A stretch of 64,000 nt of DNA from Poritiphilus sp965212595 (GTDB taxonomy: Bacteria > Bacteroidota > Bacteroidia > Flavobacteriales > Flavobacteriaceae): positions 186,001 through 250,000 of the forward strand of contig CBDBVE010000024.1 in the NCBI GenBank assembly GCA_965212595.1, given 5' to 3'. A model generated the notes under the pieces. It was not told the DNA's origin, ran no database searches, and saw nothing but the letters and a program-made list of their open reading frames with translations. A program made the translations under genes and the position numbers. Shown one piece after another: positions 34,153 through 43,194 of this stretch (positions are counted from its first letter, which is position 1; each line of letters opens with the position of its first letter).

Positions 34153-36047
34153 AAAAGAGCGCAAGTCAAATCTTAACGGAATACTGGGGCTTTGGTTCTT
34201 TTAGGGGTTCACAGGAAACGATTATAAAAACGGTTCTTGAGGGGAAAGATGTGCTTGCATTATTGCCCACAGGCGGTGGAAAATCTATTTGCTATCAGGT
34301 TCCGGCACTTAGCCGGGAGGGAATTTGTGTGGTGGTATCGCCACTAATTGCGCTTATACAAGATCAGGTTGAGAACCTCAAACAAAGAGGTATTAAGGCT
34401 ATCGCCTTAACAGGCGGGACACCTTATAATGAAGTAATTGAACTACTTGACAATTGCTTATACGGAGGTTATAAATTCTTATACCTCTCTCCTGAAAGAT
34501 TACAGCAAGAATTGGTTCAGGAGAGGATCGAACAAATGAATGTCAATTTATTCGCAATTGATGAAGCACACTGCATTTCTCAATGGGGAAACGATTTTAG
34601 ACCTGCCTATCTCCAATGTAGTTTACTGCGTAAAATAAAGCCAGCTGTCCCTGTTATAGCACTAACTGCCACGGCAACGGCCAAGGTAGCTCAGGACATT
34701 TGTGACTTGCTTGAGTTAAAGCAGCCCCTAACCCTTAAAGACTCTTTTTTACGTTCCAATATTCATTTCAACCTCTATAAAGAAGAAGACAAACTCTATC
34801 GGCTCTGGCAACTCTGCAGTACAGTAAATAACAGTTGTATTGTCTACGTACGTAGCAGGCAGGCTGCAGAAGAGTTGGCGGGGCACCTCAATAAAAAGCA
34901 ACTTAGCGCGACTTTTTTTCATGGCGGAATTACAAAAGTTGAAAAACAGGAAAAACTAAAGTCATGGCTCTCCGGCAATGTGCAAATAATGGTGGCTACC
35001 AACGCCTTTGGCATGGGTATCGACAAAGCAGATGTGAGGCTTGTTATACACTATCATATTCCCGAAAGCATAGAGAGTTATTTTCAGGAGGCTGGCAGGG
35101 CAGGAAGAGACGGGCTTGAAGCCCAGGCTGCCCTAATTGTTAACAGCACAGATGAGCAAAGGGTAAAAAAACAATTCCTGGCCAATTTACCAGATGTAAA
35201 CTTTCTAAAGCTCCTATATAAAAAACTGAGTAATTTTTTTCAAATCCCCTATGGATCGGGACATGGAACAAAACACCAGTTCGACTTTAATGAGTTTTGT
35301 GAAGTGTATAAATTTCAGTCTTCCATGGCTTACAACGGTCTAAAACTTCTGGATCAGAATTCAGTGATTTCACTTTCTCCTTCCTTTTCTCAAAAAACAA
35401 TTGTCAAGTTTCTGACCACCAAGGACAAACTTTGGAAATACTTAGAAAGCAATCCAAAATTTGCAGAATATATTCAGGTAATACTGCGGACGTACGGTGG
35501 GATTTTCGATTTTGAAACGCCGATAAACACCTTGCTGTTATCCAAAAAAGCCGAGCTGTCTGAAGCCAAGTTGCTTCACGTTCTTGAGCTTCTCGAAAGG
35601 GATAATATCATTGAGTATCAGGCCAAAAGTCACGACTTGGAAATCACGTTTTTAATACCGCGGGAAGATGATAGGGCCATCAACCGTTTTTCAAGAAAAA
35701 TATCAAGCCACCAGGAACAAAAGAAAGAAAAGGTAGCTCAAATGCTGGCTTATATTCACAATGACCAAAAATGCCGAAATCAACAATTGTTAGCCTACTT
35801 TGGAGAAAAATTAAAGACCGTCTGTGGAAAGTGCAACGTTTGCCAGTCTGAAAAAGAACACAACGGGAGCCATTTAGATAAAGTTGAGCAACAAATTCTA
35901 AACATATTGCGTGGAAATCAACATTCATCCAGAAAACTAATTGAAATGCTTCCATTTAAGGAACCCGTGATTTTAAAAAGTCTGAGAACGCTTCTCGAAA
36001 ATGGCAATATTTCTATTAATACTAAAAATCAATATACCCTTAATTGA
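34149..36047 (+). CDS. recQ: RecQ family ATP-dependent DNA helicase
   Basis: 3'-5' DNA helicase of 632 residues. Walker A LLPTGGGKS with K45, DEAH box near residue 137-140, then helicase domain 2 with motif VI (QEAGRAGRDG). The zinc-binding cysteines are in QKCRNQQLL and KTVCGKCNVCQ (about 540-565), followed by a winged-helix region. No HRDC domain is visible at the C terminus; the length is shorter than E. coli RecQ with that domain plus tail, but fits Bacteroidota RecQ of this type. Second gene of the operon; overlaps fmt by 1 base. Confidence 0.93.
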   Translation: MKKSASQILTEYWGFGSFRGSQETIIKTVLEGKDVLALLPTGGGKSICYQVPALSREGICVVVSPLIALIQDQVENLKQRGIKAIALTGGTPYNEVIELLDNCLYGGYKFLYLSPERLQQELVQERIEQMNVNLFAIDEAHCISQWGNDFRPAYLQCSLLRKIKPAVPVIALTATATAKVAQDICDLLELKQPLTLKDSFLRSNIHFNLYKEEDKLYRLWQLCSTVNNSCIVYVRSRQAAEELAGHLNKKQLSATFFHGGITKVEKQEKLKSWLSGNVQIMVATNAFGMGIDKADVRLVIHYHIPESIESYFQEAGRAGRDGLEAQAALIVNSTDEQRVKKQFLANLPDVNFLKLLYKKLSNFFQIPYGSGHGTKHQFDFNEFCEVYKFQSSMAYNGLKLLDQNSVISLSPSFSQKTIVKFLTTKDKLWKYLESNPKFAEYIQVILRTYGGIFDFETPINTLLLSKKAELSEAKLLHVLELLERDNIIEYQAKSHDLEITFLIPREDDRAINRFSRKISSHQEQKKEKVAQMLAYIHNDQKCRNQQLLAYFGEKLKTVCGKCNVCQSEKEHNGSHLDKVEQQILNILRGNQHSSRKLIEMLPFKEPVILKSLRTLLENGNISINTKNQYTLN

Positions 36048-36994
36048 TGAGCAGCTTACGGATTATTTTTATGGGAACCCCAGATTTTGCAGTAGCTTCT
36101 TTAAAAGCCCTTTTGTCTGCTAACTACGAAATTGTTGGTGTGGTAACTGCGGCGGACAAACCGGCAGGCCGGGGTAGAAAATTACAGGAATCTGCCGTTA
36201 AAAAGTACGCTTTGCAGCACGACCTGCTAATATTACAGCCCACAAATCTAAAAGATGTTTCGTTTAATGAAAAATTACAAAAGCTAAAACCAGACCTTGT
36301 GGTTGTAGTAGCCTTTAGGATGCTTCCGAAAGAGGTATGGCAACTTCCAAAATTGGGAACCTTTAATTTACACGCTTCCTTACTACCAGACTACAGGGGT
36401 GCCGCACCAATTAATTGGGCGATTATCAATGGTGAAGTACGTACTGGCGTGACGACCTTCTTTATCGATGATAAAATTGATACCGGAGAAATAATACTTC
36501 AGGAAACTACAACAATTGGGCCTGAAGATACCGCTGGAGACTTGCATGACAAATTAATGATGCAGGGCGCCTCCCTGGTAGTCAAAACAGTAGGGTTAAT
36601 AGAAAATGGTAAGATTATTACGCAAAGCCAAAAGCACAAAGAAGATCTTAAGCCGGCCCCAAAAATTCATAAAGATACCTGTAGGATAGACTGGGAAAAG
36701 CCACTTGAAACCATTTATAATCATATCCGGGGCTTGAGCCCGTATCCTTCGGCCTGGACAACATTGTTCAATGGTCCTGAAACTGTACACCTAAAAGTTT
36801 ATAATGCACAGTTTGAGCATAAGAAGCACAATCTGAAAAACGGGAGCCTTGTGTTTTCCAAAAAAGAACTAAGCGTGGCGGTTGAGGGAGGCTTTTTAAG
36901 CCTGCTTGAAATACAACTACCTGGTAAAAGAAGAATGCGAACTACAGAAGTGCTAAATGGCCTGAAATTAGAAAAAACAGCCTATCTTGCTTAA
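36047..36994 (+). CDS. fmt: Methionyl-tRNA formyltransferase
   Basis: 315 residues; formylates the initiator Met-tRNA using 10-formyl-THF. N-terminal formyl transferase Rossmann domain: RIIFMGTPDFAVASLKAL and catalytic FNLHASLLPDYRGAAPINWAI (Asn, His), with Asp in IDDKIDTGEI; C-terminal OB-fold domain follows, with LSPYPSAWTTL. The ATG at 36047 overlaps the recQ stop (TGATG), the usual coupling; an in-frame TTG at 36044 is a less likely start. Confidence 0.95.
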   Translation: MSSLRIIFMGTPDFAVASLKALLSANYEIVGVVTAADKPAGRGRKLQESAVKKYALQHDLLILQPTNLKDVSFNEKLQKLKPDLVVVVAFRMLPKEVWQLPKLGTFNLHASLLPDYRGAAPINWAIINGEVRTGVTTFFIDDKIDTGEIILQETTTIGPEDTAGDLHDKLMMQGASLVVKTVGLIENGKIITQSQKHKEDLKPAPKIHKDTCRIDWEKPLETIYNHIRGLSPYPSAWTTLFNGPETVHLKVYNAQFEHKKHNLKNGSLVFSKKELSVAVEGGFLSLLEIQLPGKRRMRTTEVLNGLKLEKTAYLA

Positions 36995-37093
36995 GCCCCG
37001 TCGTTATTGGCCTCCGAGAAAGGTAAAAAATGCCCTACTTTATTAACAAACATTTCAAGTTATCAACAAAAACGGTGATTTCCCTTGATTTTA

Positions 37094-37124
37094 CTTGCGT
37101 TAAAGGCAAATCCATATAAATTTG
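37094..37124 (+). promoter_or_regulatory. HU promoter
   Basis: CTTG (37094-37097), 19 bp, then TAAATTTG (37117-37124) matches the Bacteroidota promoter. It leaves a leader of roughly 40 bases before the ATG. Confidence 0.6.
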
Positions 37125-37169
37125 TTTGAGCGTTTTAAATTATTTAACAACAATTAATTTAATTAAATT

Positions 37170-37442
37170 ATGAACAAAACAGAATTAATCGATGCTATGG
37201 CAGCCGATGCTGGCATCACTAAAGCCGCAGCAAAGAAGTCATTGGAATCTTTTTTAGGTAATGTCGAAAAATCCCTCAAGGGTGGAAATAGAGTTTCTTT
37301 AGTAGGTTTCGGATCTTGGTCTGTATCTAGAAGAAATGCAAGAGAAGGAAGAAATCCTTCAACAGGAAAAACAATTCAAATTGCAGCTAAGAATGTTGTA
37401 AAATTTAAGGCTGGTTCTGATTTGAGCAGTTCGGTAAACTAA
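37170..37442 (+). CDS. hup: HU-family DNA-binding protein
   Basis: 90 residues, the length of bacterial HU. The DNA-binding arm signature GFGSWSVSRRNAREGRNPSTGKTI is present (the loop with the Pro that intercalates), and the N terminus MNKTELIDAMAADAGITKAAAKKSL is the dimer helix. It compacts the nucleoid. Stand-alone with its own promoter and a strong terminator, as often seen for highly expressed HU. Confidence 0.95.
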   Translation: MNKTELIDAMAADAGITKAAAKKSLESFLGNVEKSLKGGNRVSLVGFGSWSVSRRNAREGRNPSTGKTIQIAAKNVVKFKAGSDLSSSVN

Positions 37443-37460
37443 TCTACCTTTAAAATATAT

Positions 37461-37490
37461 AAAAAGCACTCCATCTCGGAGTGCTTTTTG
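37461..37490 (+). terminator. HU terminator
   Basis: AAAAAGCACTCC, loop ATCTC, GGAGTGCTTTTTG: 7 GC-containing pairs extended by A/T pairs and a T-run, 18 bases after the stop. Confidence 0.85.
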
Positions 37491-37551
37491 TTTTTAGGCG
37501 ATTTTTGTTATTTATAAGAATTATCTTATTTTTAGTAATAGCTAAATCAAT

Positions 37552-38112
37552 ATGACAGCGTTAAAGCCAAAAAAAGGTACTCTTTTAATCGCCGAACCCG
37601 CCCTAACCGGTGATGTATCCTTCAACAGGTCGGTCGTACTCTTAGCAGAACATAACCAGGAAGGTTCTGTAGGCTTTATCTTGAACAAACCTCTAGATTA
37701 TGATATCAGCGATCTCATCTCGGAGATCAACGTTCCCTTTCAGGTTTTCAATGGTGGTCCTGTAGAACAAGACAACCTATACTTTATTCATACGGTGCCA
37801 AATCTCATTGCCAATAGTGTTGAAATTTCAGATGGAATCTATTGGGGAGGTGACTTTGAAAAGACGATTAATCTTATTAATGAAAAAACCATTAGCAGTA
37901 AGGAAATTCGTTTTTTTCTGGGATATTCTGGCTGGGCCTCTTATCAATTAGACCAGGAACTGCTATCAAAGTCCTGGATTGTAGTACAGAATGAATACAA
38001 AAGTGATATCATTCAAAAATCTTCTTGCGCTTTCTGGAAGGAAAAAATGTTAGAACTGGGTGGTGATTACTTGCTTTGGTCTAACGCCCCGGAAAATCCT
38101 AACCTCAACTAG
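37552..38112 (+). CDS. YqgE/AlgH family protein
   Basis: 186 residues with the family stretch GTLLIAEPALTGDVSFNRSVVLLAEHNQEGSVGFILNKPL and FLGYSGWASYQLDQELL. AlgH was linked to alginate regulation in Pseudomonas but the biochemical role is unknown. Its stop lies 8 bases inside the convergent aminotransferase gene; no terminator is visible between them. Confidence 0.92.
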   Translation: MTALKPKKGTLLIAEPALTGDVSFNRSVVLLAEHNQEGSVGFILNKPLDYDISDLISEINVPFQVFNGGPVEQDNLYFIHTVPNLIANSVEISDGIYWGGDFEKTINLINEKTISSKEIRFFLGYSGWASYQLDQELLSKSWIVVQNEYKSDIIQKSSCAFWKEKMLELGGDYLLWSNAPENPNLN

Positions 38113-38950
38113 GCAAAAGTTTGCCGTTTAAGTGTCCAAGTAAGCTACGGGCAACTTCATGACCATAACTAGCCTTTCTATACTTACTGACAGCTTGAAT
38201 ACCCACTGCCGAATTCGTAATAAAAAGCTCATCCGCCTTTTGAAGTTCAAAGGGAGAGATTGAAGCCTCTTCAATACTAAAGTTATCTTGCTCTTTACCC
38301 AATTGAAGGAGTTGTTTTCTTATAATTCCGTTCAGACAACCATCTTTTATTGGAGGAGTCTTAATGCGGCCTTCACTGAGAAGGAAAAAATTACCATTCA
38401 GGGCCTCTACCACTTGCTTTTCATAATTTAAAAGCAAACAATTTTGATAGCCGTTTTCCTTGGCGTAAATACTACCTACAACATGTACGATCTTATTGTT
38501 TGTCTTAAGGGTGGCCAACAGACCTGGAAGCACCAAATGGTCTTTAAAAAGTTCTATTTCATAAGGTGCTTCTGAGAACTTGAAAAAAGGGGTGTCTAAC
38601 CGGCTCGCCTCAACAATAAACGAAACTTCATTGGTATCCGGTAGATACCGCCCGCCATCATTTCTAAAAACTGTAAGTCTAATCCTTGCTGGTGCCCTTT
38701 GAAGATCATTAGCCTCTAAGGTGCTTTGGACTTGCTCCTCCAGAAATTCCATAGTAAACTCCATCGGAATCTCCATGCGTAGCATTCTCATTGATGACAT
38801 CAGCCTAAAATAATGATCTTCCCAGAAGAAAATCTTTGAGTCATTCGCCCTTGCGGTCTCAAAAAGAGAATCCCCATAACGGAGTCCCCTGTTTTCGTAA
38901 TTCAGAAAGTGAGCCTCGGCAGGAAGCAATTGCCCGTTATAGTTGATCAT
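38105..38950 (-). CDS. Class IV PLP-dependent aminotransferase (aminodeoxychorismate lyase/BCAT-like)
   Basis: 281 residues. The family N-terminal LPAEAHFLNYENRGLRYGDSLFETARAND is typical, with a Lys in VHVVGSIYAKENGYQNC as the likely PLP lysine region and a C-terminal ELFITNSAVGIQAVSKYRK signature. It could be 4-amino-4-deoxychorismate lyase (pabC) or a branched-chain/D-amino acid aminotransferase; without partner genes I cannot decide. Starts 52 bases before the START-like gene's end in the same direction. Confidence 0.82.
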   Translation of the reverse strand: MINYNGQLLPAEAHFLNYENRGLRYGDSLFETARANDSKIFFWEDHYFRLMSSMRMLRMEIPMEFTMEFLEEQVQSTLEANDLQRAPARIRLTVFRNDGGRYLPDTNEVSFIVEASRLDTPFFKFSEAPYEIELFKDHLVLPGLLATLKTNNKIVHVVGSIYAKENGYQNCLLLNYEKQVVEALNGNFFLLSEGRIKTPPIKDGCLNGIIRKQLLQLGKEQDNFSIEEASISPFELQKADELFITNSAVGIQAVSKYRKASYGHEVARSLLGHLNGKLLPS

Positions 38951-39002
38951 AAAAAAACCTTGAAAATTTCAAGGCCAAATATACTTCAAAAAGCTAAGAA
39001 AG

Positions 39003-39386
39003 TTATTTAGATCCCAAGACCTGTTTGAGGTCTGAAACCTGATTTTCCCAAAGCATCTTTGCCTCATCAATTTCATCCTCTTCAGCAAAGTCTGTGATAA
39101 AAAGAGAGACATCTTTAGTAATCTCATCTACGATGATCTTCATCTCAAAAAAACTTTCATCTTCGTTGTCCTCCCACGCAAACTTCACAAACTCGTCGCT
39201 TTTCTTTTTCAGAAGCTTCGCTTCTTCCTCAGAACCATCCCAGATAAAATTAAAAGTCTCACCTCTAGAGTTGACATTATCTGCAAACCATTCTGAAAGT
39301 CCAGAAGGTGTAGAAAGGTACTGATACAACAATTGAGGGGAGGATTGTATAACGAATTCGAGTTCGAACTTAATTTTTCCGCTCAT
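39003..39386 (-). CDS. START-like domain protein
   Basis: 127 residues; SRPBCC/AHSA1-like fold with N-terminal FELEFVIQSSPQLLYQYLSTPSGLSEWFADNV and acidic tail-like DFAEEDEIDEAKMLWENQVSDLKQVLG. A conserved short START-like protein in Bacteroidota with unknown ligand. Same strand as the upstream class IV aminotransferase; may be co-transcribed. Confidence 0.86.
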   Translation of the reverse strand: MSGKIKFELEFVIQSSPQLLYQYLSTPSGLSEWFADNVNSRGETFNFIWDGSEEEAKLLKKKSDEFVKFAWEDNEDESFFEMKIIVDEITKDVSLFITDFAEEDEIDEAKMLWENQVSDLKQVLGSK

Positions 39387-39470
39387 TCCATAACATGTTT
39401 ACATCGGACAATATATATATTTCTAAATGATAAAAAAATAAAAGCATAAGAATAATTTTGACAGTCTAAT

Positions 39471-39502
39471 TTTGACCGGCCGAAAATTTAAGGTTATATT
39501 TG
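39471..39502 (+). promoter_or_regulatory. tRNA-Met promoter
   Basis: TTTG (39471-39474), 20 bp, TATATTTG (39495-39502): an almost exact match to the Bacteroidota consensus. The tRNA starts 20 bases later. Confidence 0.75.
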
Positions 39503-39522
39503 CAGCCGCTTTTGAGACCTAT

Positions 39523-39596
39523 GGCGAGGTAGCTCAGGTGGTTAGAGCGCAGGATTCATAACCCTGAGGTCGGGGGTTCAAGTCCCCCTCTCGCTA
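39523..39596 (+). tRNA. tRNA-Met (anticodon CAT)
   Basis: Cloverleaf with D arm GCTC/GAGC, anticodon stem CAGGA/CCCTG (with one A-C mismatch at 31-39) and loop TTCATAA (anticodon CAT), T arm GGGGG-TTCAAGT-CCCCC and acceptor GGCGAGG/TCTCGCT. The paired 1-72 end argues against the initiator. Elongator Met is the best call; a CAT tRNA read as Ile after lysidine modification cannot be fully excluded. Confidence 0.9.
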
Positions 39597-39605
39597 CAAT
39601 TAAGT

Positions 39606-39637
39606 AAAAACCTGATACTGAGTATCAGGTTTTTTTG
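39606..39637 (+). terminator. Terminator of tRNA-Met
   Basis: AAAACCTGATAC, loop TGA, GTATCAGGTTTTTTT: 8 or more pairs and a T-run, 10 bases after the tRNA. Confidence 0.85.
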
Positions 39638-39743
39638 TTTGCGTAGAGCAAAACACATTTCATCCTAAGAAAACAAAAAGATCTGTAAATGCGAAGCATT
39701 TCAGGTTTGCGGAAACGTTAGCTCTAATCTCCGAAAATTCGTA

Positions 39744-40634
39744 TCAAACCTTGGTATAGGACTTATCCACTTTTATACCATCTTCTTCAAGGGCCTTAAA
39801 TTGGAACTTTGTAGTATTTCCATCAAAACTGAACTTCAGGGTTCTGTACATCCCTTCAGGCAGGCCTGCATACTCAAAAGTATTGTCACCTATATAATCA
39901 AAACTTACACCAAACACTTCGTTGTTCAACCATAAGAGTCCATCTCTTTCAAAAAGTTCGCGGACCTCTCCAGTTCGGTCATTTTTGTATTTTCCGACAA
40001 TTTTAGAAAGCGAATCATAAGAAGCTTTTATACGTTCGCTCATATTGCATTCAAAAGAGACTTTCAACATCCCATCTTCTTCGACTACATCGAGAATCCT
40101 GTTTTGTGCTTCCTGCATAGAGGCGGTGGCATCATTTTCAATATGGGGATCACCAATAAAGTAAATCTGGGTGACCAGACTTTGATAACCTGGTGCGGAA
40201 ACCATCAAATGAAAATGTGCCGGCCTTATGATTCCCTCGGCAACCTTATAGGCCACTGGCATCTGTGTTACAAAACTATACCTGCCATCTGTGTCACAAA
40301 AACTAGTGCCCCTATAACGATATTCGTCAGACTCGTTATCGTATACTTCTTCCGAGGAACAGTGCCATAGCTCTATTTTCGCATTTTTATATGGTGTGGT
40401 ACAATCTTTATGGCGCACTGTGCCCGATAACTCGACCAATTTTCCTGGCATCCCTTCGATTACCAGATTGCTTCGATGAGGGCTGTTTGGCCGGTAGAAG
40501 GGTCCTAGGATATCAGTTGTTGTTTCACAATCTCCAACATAGTTCTGACCATTGAATCGTATAAAGCCCGTTGTGGAAATAGCAACAGCGCTCAATCCCG
40601 CTAACTTAGCGAATGTTCTTCTTTTCATAATCAT
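39744..40634 (-). CDS. Tat-exported intradiol ring-cleavage dioxygenase-like protein
   Basis: 296 residues; the N terminus MKRRTFAKLAGLSAVAIST has a twin-Arg Tat-type signal. The fold and motifs are those of protocatechuate/catechol 1,2-dioxygenases: LGPFYRPNSPHRSNL, IELWHCSSEEVYDNESDEYRYRGTSFCDTDG and RPAHFHLMVSAPGY, giving Tyr/His iron ligands. Two ATGs in tandem (40634, 40628) could start it; both keep the Tat motif. Substrate unknown; such exported family members need not act on catechols. Confidence 0.85.
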   Translation of the reverse strand: MIMKRRTFAKLAGLSAVAISTTGFIRFNGQNYVGDCETTTDILGPFYRPNSPHRSNLVIEGMPGKLVELSGTVRHKDCTTPYKNAKIELWHCSSEEVYDNESDEYRYRGTSFCDTDGRYSFVTQMPVAYKVAEGIIRPAHFHLMVSAPGYQSLVTQIYFIGDPHIENDATASMQEAQNRILDVVEEDGMLKVSFECNMSERIKASYDSLSKIVGKYKNDRTGEVRELFERDGLLWLNNEVFGVSFDYIGDNTFEYAGLPEGMYRTLKFSFDGNTTKFQFKALEEDGIKVDKSYTKV

Positions 40635-40672
40635 TGGTTTTGGTGTTTGATTATCAATACTTTACAAGATAA

Positions 40673-40686
40673 GAATATTAATATTC
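40673..40686. repeat. Perfect palindrome upstream of dioxygenase gene
   Basis: GAATATTAATATTC, 14 bp, perfectly palindromic, 39 bases before the dioxygenase start on the minus strand, near a TATCTTG -7-like box. Candidate operator for a dimeric regulator; AT-rich so could be chance. Confidence 0.35.
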
Positions 40687-40835
40687 AATCCAAGTATGTA
40701 TGTCAGACTTGGTCTCCCTGTCTGATTACATGGCAGGCTATCCAATTTATTATGCTGTAATTATATTTTGCCACAGCTAAAGAACGCAGAGTCCGTTCAA
40801 TACAATGCTACTGAGACAACAAAAACTGGTCTGAG

Positions 40836-41948
40836 TTACCGATCTGTCTTCCATTTTTTAATCAGCTTGTCCTCAGCTTCATTGCTAATCCCAAAGTACA
40901 GGTCTGATCCTTCTTCAGGAATAAAACGCCTTGCTTCGAAAGAAGCATAACTCAGGCGAACGGTTTCTTCAAAACAGGTGAATTCCAATCCGGCCCTGAT
41001 AGCCTTTTGGTTACTGATTTGGTAGAAACCCGGTTCAGGGTCGTTCTCCAAAGGTATCCAAAACGGGATTTGTGAAAAGGGTTCTAACCCCATGGTCTGG
41101 GTTAAGAAGTCTGGAGGCATCCACAGCACCTCCACTTTGCTTTCAAGAGCTTTTATCGCCCTGGTTATCATGTCTTTATAACCTATTTTATCTGCCGGGC
41201 CCACCAAGTTAAAATACCCCTTCGAACCCTGTGCCAGACAGCGATTTAAAAAATTTCCAATATCCTGAGCATCAATAATTTGCATTGGGTCGTTAGCTTC
41301 CGGAGCAAAGATTTCCTTACGGTTGGCAAGGCGGTTTAAAAGATAGATTCCAAATGGTCCCGGGTCACGGTCGCCTACAATGGCTCCAGGCCTGAAAATG
41401 GTAAAATTATCCGGGAAGTTTTTCTCTACCAACTCCTCACAGAGTGCTTTATTAAGGTTGTAATTGCCCTCTTCATAACCGCTACCTGTGCGCCGGGCCG
41501 CAGATTCCTCCATGTTCACCTGCTTATAATTCCTGTAAGCGGCAATACTGGAAATATATACATAGTGGGTTGTCTTATCCCTAAGCACGCCAATAGCCTC
41601 TTTTACAAGATCTGGGTGCTGCGGCCATACGTCTACAACTACATCCCAATGCGCTGTAAGCCTTGCCAGCTTTGCATATCCCGTAATTCCTACTTTCCTA
41701 TCACCTTTAATTTTTCGAAGTCCGGGAAATAAATGCGGATTGGTTTTGCCGCGATTAAATAGTGTAACATCATGCCCACCTGCGCTTAAGGCCTTTACAA
41801 TAGCCGGACCTAAAAAATTTGTCCCGCCTAATACGAGTATGTTTAAGCGTTTTGCCCCCGTACAGTTTGAAAAGAGTAGCGGGCTGTTACAAATGGCCAA
41901 ACCGCTTATCGCCAAATCTCTAATAAATTTTCTTCGCTTGTTTTCCAT
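40836..41948 (-). CDS. NAD-dependent epimerase/dehydratase, Tat-type signal
   Basis: 370 residues. N-terminal Tat-type sequence KRRKFIRDLAISGLAICNSPLLFSN then the SDR Rossmann motif LVLGGTNFLGPAIVKALSAGGHDVTLFNRG. The extended SDR class (isomerase/NAD-dependent epimerase) has the YxxxK-type catalytic region expected; here GYEEGNYNLNKALCEELV contains the Tyr-x3-Lys-like stretch. Exported and possibly lipid-anchored (FSNC resembles a lipobox) which is unusual for an epimerase. Same direction as the dioxygenase gene across a 201-base gap. Confidence 0.82.
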   Translation of the reverse strand: MENKRRKFIRDLAISGLAICNSPLLFSNCTGAKRLNILVLGGTNFLGPAIVKALSAGGHDVTLFNRGKTNPHLFPGLRKIKGDRKVGITGYAKLARLTAHWDVVVDVWPQHPDLVKEAIGVLRDKTTHYVYISSIAAYRNYKQVNMEESAARRTGSGYEEGNYNLNKALCEELVEKNFPDNFTIFRPGAIVGDRDPGPFGIYLLNRLANRKEIFAPEANDPMQIIDAQDIGNFLNRCLAQGSKGYFNLVGPADKIGYKDMITRAIKALESKVEVLWMPPDFLTQTMGLEPFSQIPFWIPLENDPEPGFYQISNQKAIRAGLEFTCFEETVRLSYASFEARRFIPEEGSDLYFGISNEAEDKLIKKWKTDR

Positions 41949-42168
41949 TGGGTTTTAGTCCTAACTGATAATCACAAGGTAATGGATCCTATTGATCGCT
42001 TCGTAAAAAAAATCCTAAAAGCCCTAAAATGTGTACCAACAGCAATCAAATAGGGATCTTTATATTGATACTCATTTTTATGTTGATAGTACTCTATTTT
42101 ATGTATTTTGAACAAAATTTTATTTAAACTTCTTTTTTAGAAGTAGCTTGGAAATTTACAGGAGTGCC

Positions 42169-43194
42169 ATGAAAAGAGTGCTTAGACATCTTGGTTTCTG
42201 GGGTTTGTACGTCGTTTTTACGGTAACCATTTACTACGTTCAGGAGCCCAATTTAGGACTTCATATCACGTATGAACTCGCATCTTTGCCGGCAAAATTC
42301 TTTGGCGTATACGCAACGCTTTATCTTATTTTACCCAAATTCCTTTTAAAAAGAAAATACTCACAAGCCGCATTTCTGCAATTACTAGTGCTTCTTATAG
42401 GAATGTTTATGCTGCGTATCCTTGTATTAAAGCTCGTTTATCCTATTTACTTTCCGGAAGTCCTGAGTAACTTCTGGCCAGACGATCTGTCGAAGTTTAT
42501 TTCACCTTTATTAGACTTGATCGTGGTAACTTCGGTAGCGGTAGTCATTAAACTGCTAAAACACCGAGAGCAGGAAGAATTAGATCGCCTTGAACGTGAA
42601 AAATTTAACGTACAAAACGAACTGCAGCTACTCAAGTCACAATTACAGCCACATTTTCTTTTTAATACCTTGAATGGCTTATATGCACAGACCTTAAAGA
42701 CCCCGGAAACTGCAGCTAAAATGATTCTTAAACTCTCCGACCTACTGCGTTTTGTCATTTATGAGGGCAGAAAATCTCTGGTGCCCCTGGAGGAAGATAT
42801 CAAGTGCATAAAAAGTTATATGGCTCTGGAGCATATGAGATTTAATTCAAGGCTTCAAGTAAACTTCTCACTCTCTGGTGGGGTGGCAAACAAAATGATT
42901 CCGCCTTTGCTTCTGCTTCCATTCGTTGAAAATGCTTTTAAGCATGGAGTGTCCAGTAATAATAATATCAATGAGATGAGCTGTAAAATTACAGTCTCTG
43001 AGATCAATTTAGTCATGGACCTGGAGAATTCTTACCTGCCCCCAGCGGCCGAAACTGTCAAATCTAAAGGAATAGGTTTGTTGAATGTAAAAAGGAGATT
43101 GTCTTATTTATATGGAGATCAATACGAACTAAATATCCACCCGGATGGCAACTCTTATCGGGTAACATTGAAAATACCTCTTGCAAGCTCATGA
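42169..43194 (+). CDS. LytS-type sensor histidine kinase
   Basis: 341 residues: about four N-terminal membrane helices, then the His_kinase domain QLQPHFLFNTLNGLYAQTL with His at H162, and an HATPase region LLPFVENAFKHGV and GIGLLNVKRRLSYLYG. Cognate of the LytTR regulator that starts inside its last 4 bases. The ATG at 42169 has a nearby purine run (AGGAG) and gives a membrane-first protein; the TTG at 42148 is less likely. Confidence 0.9.
   Translation: MKRVLRHLGFWGLYVVFTVTIYYVQEPNLGLHITYELASLPAKFFGVYATLYLILPKFLLKRKYSQAAFLQLLVLLIGMFMLRILVLKLVYPIYFPEVLSNFWPDDLSKFISPLLDLIVVTSVAVVIKLLKHREQEELDRLEREKFNVQNELQLLKSQLQPHFLFNTLNGLYAQTLKTPETAAKMILKLSDLLRFVIYEGRKSLVPLEEDIKCIKSYMALEHMRFNSRLQVNFSLSGGVANKMIPPLLLLPFVENAFKHGVSSNNNINEMSCKITVSEINLVMDLENSYLPPAAETVKSKGIGLLNVKRRLSYLYGDQYELNIHPDGNSYRVTLKIPLASS

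Noticed and set aside
34149..36047. recQ beside an NTPase gene as a possible defence island
   Set aside because: The pair is followed by fmt in a normal housekeeping operon, with no nuclease, toxin or other defence gene beside it.
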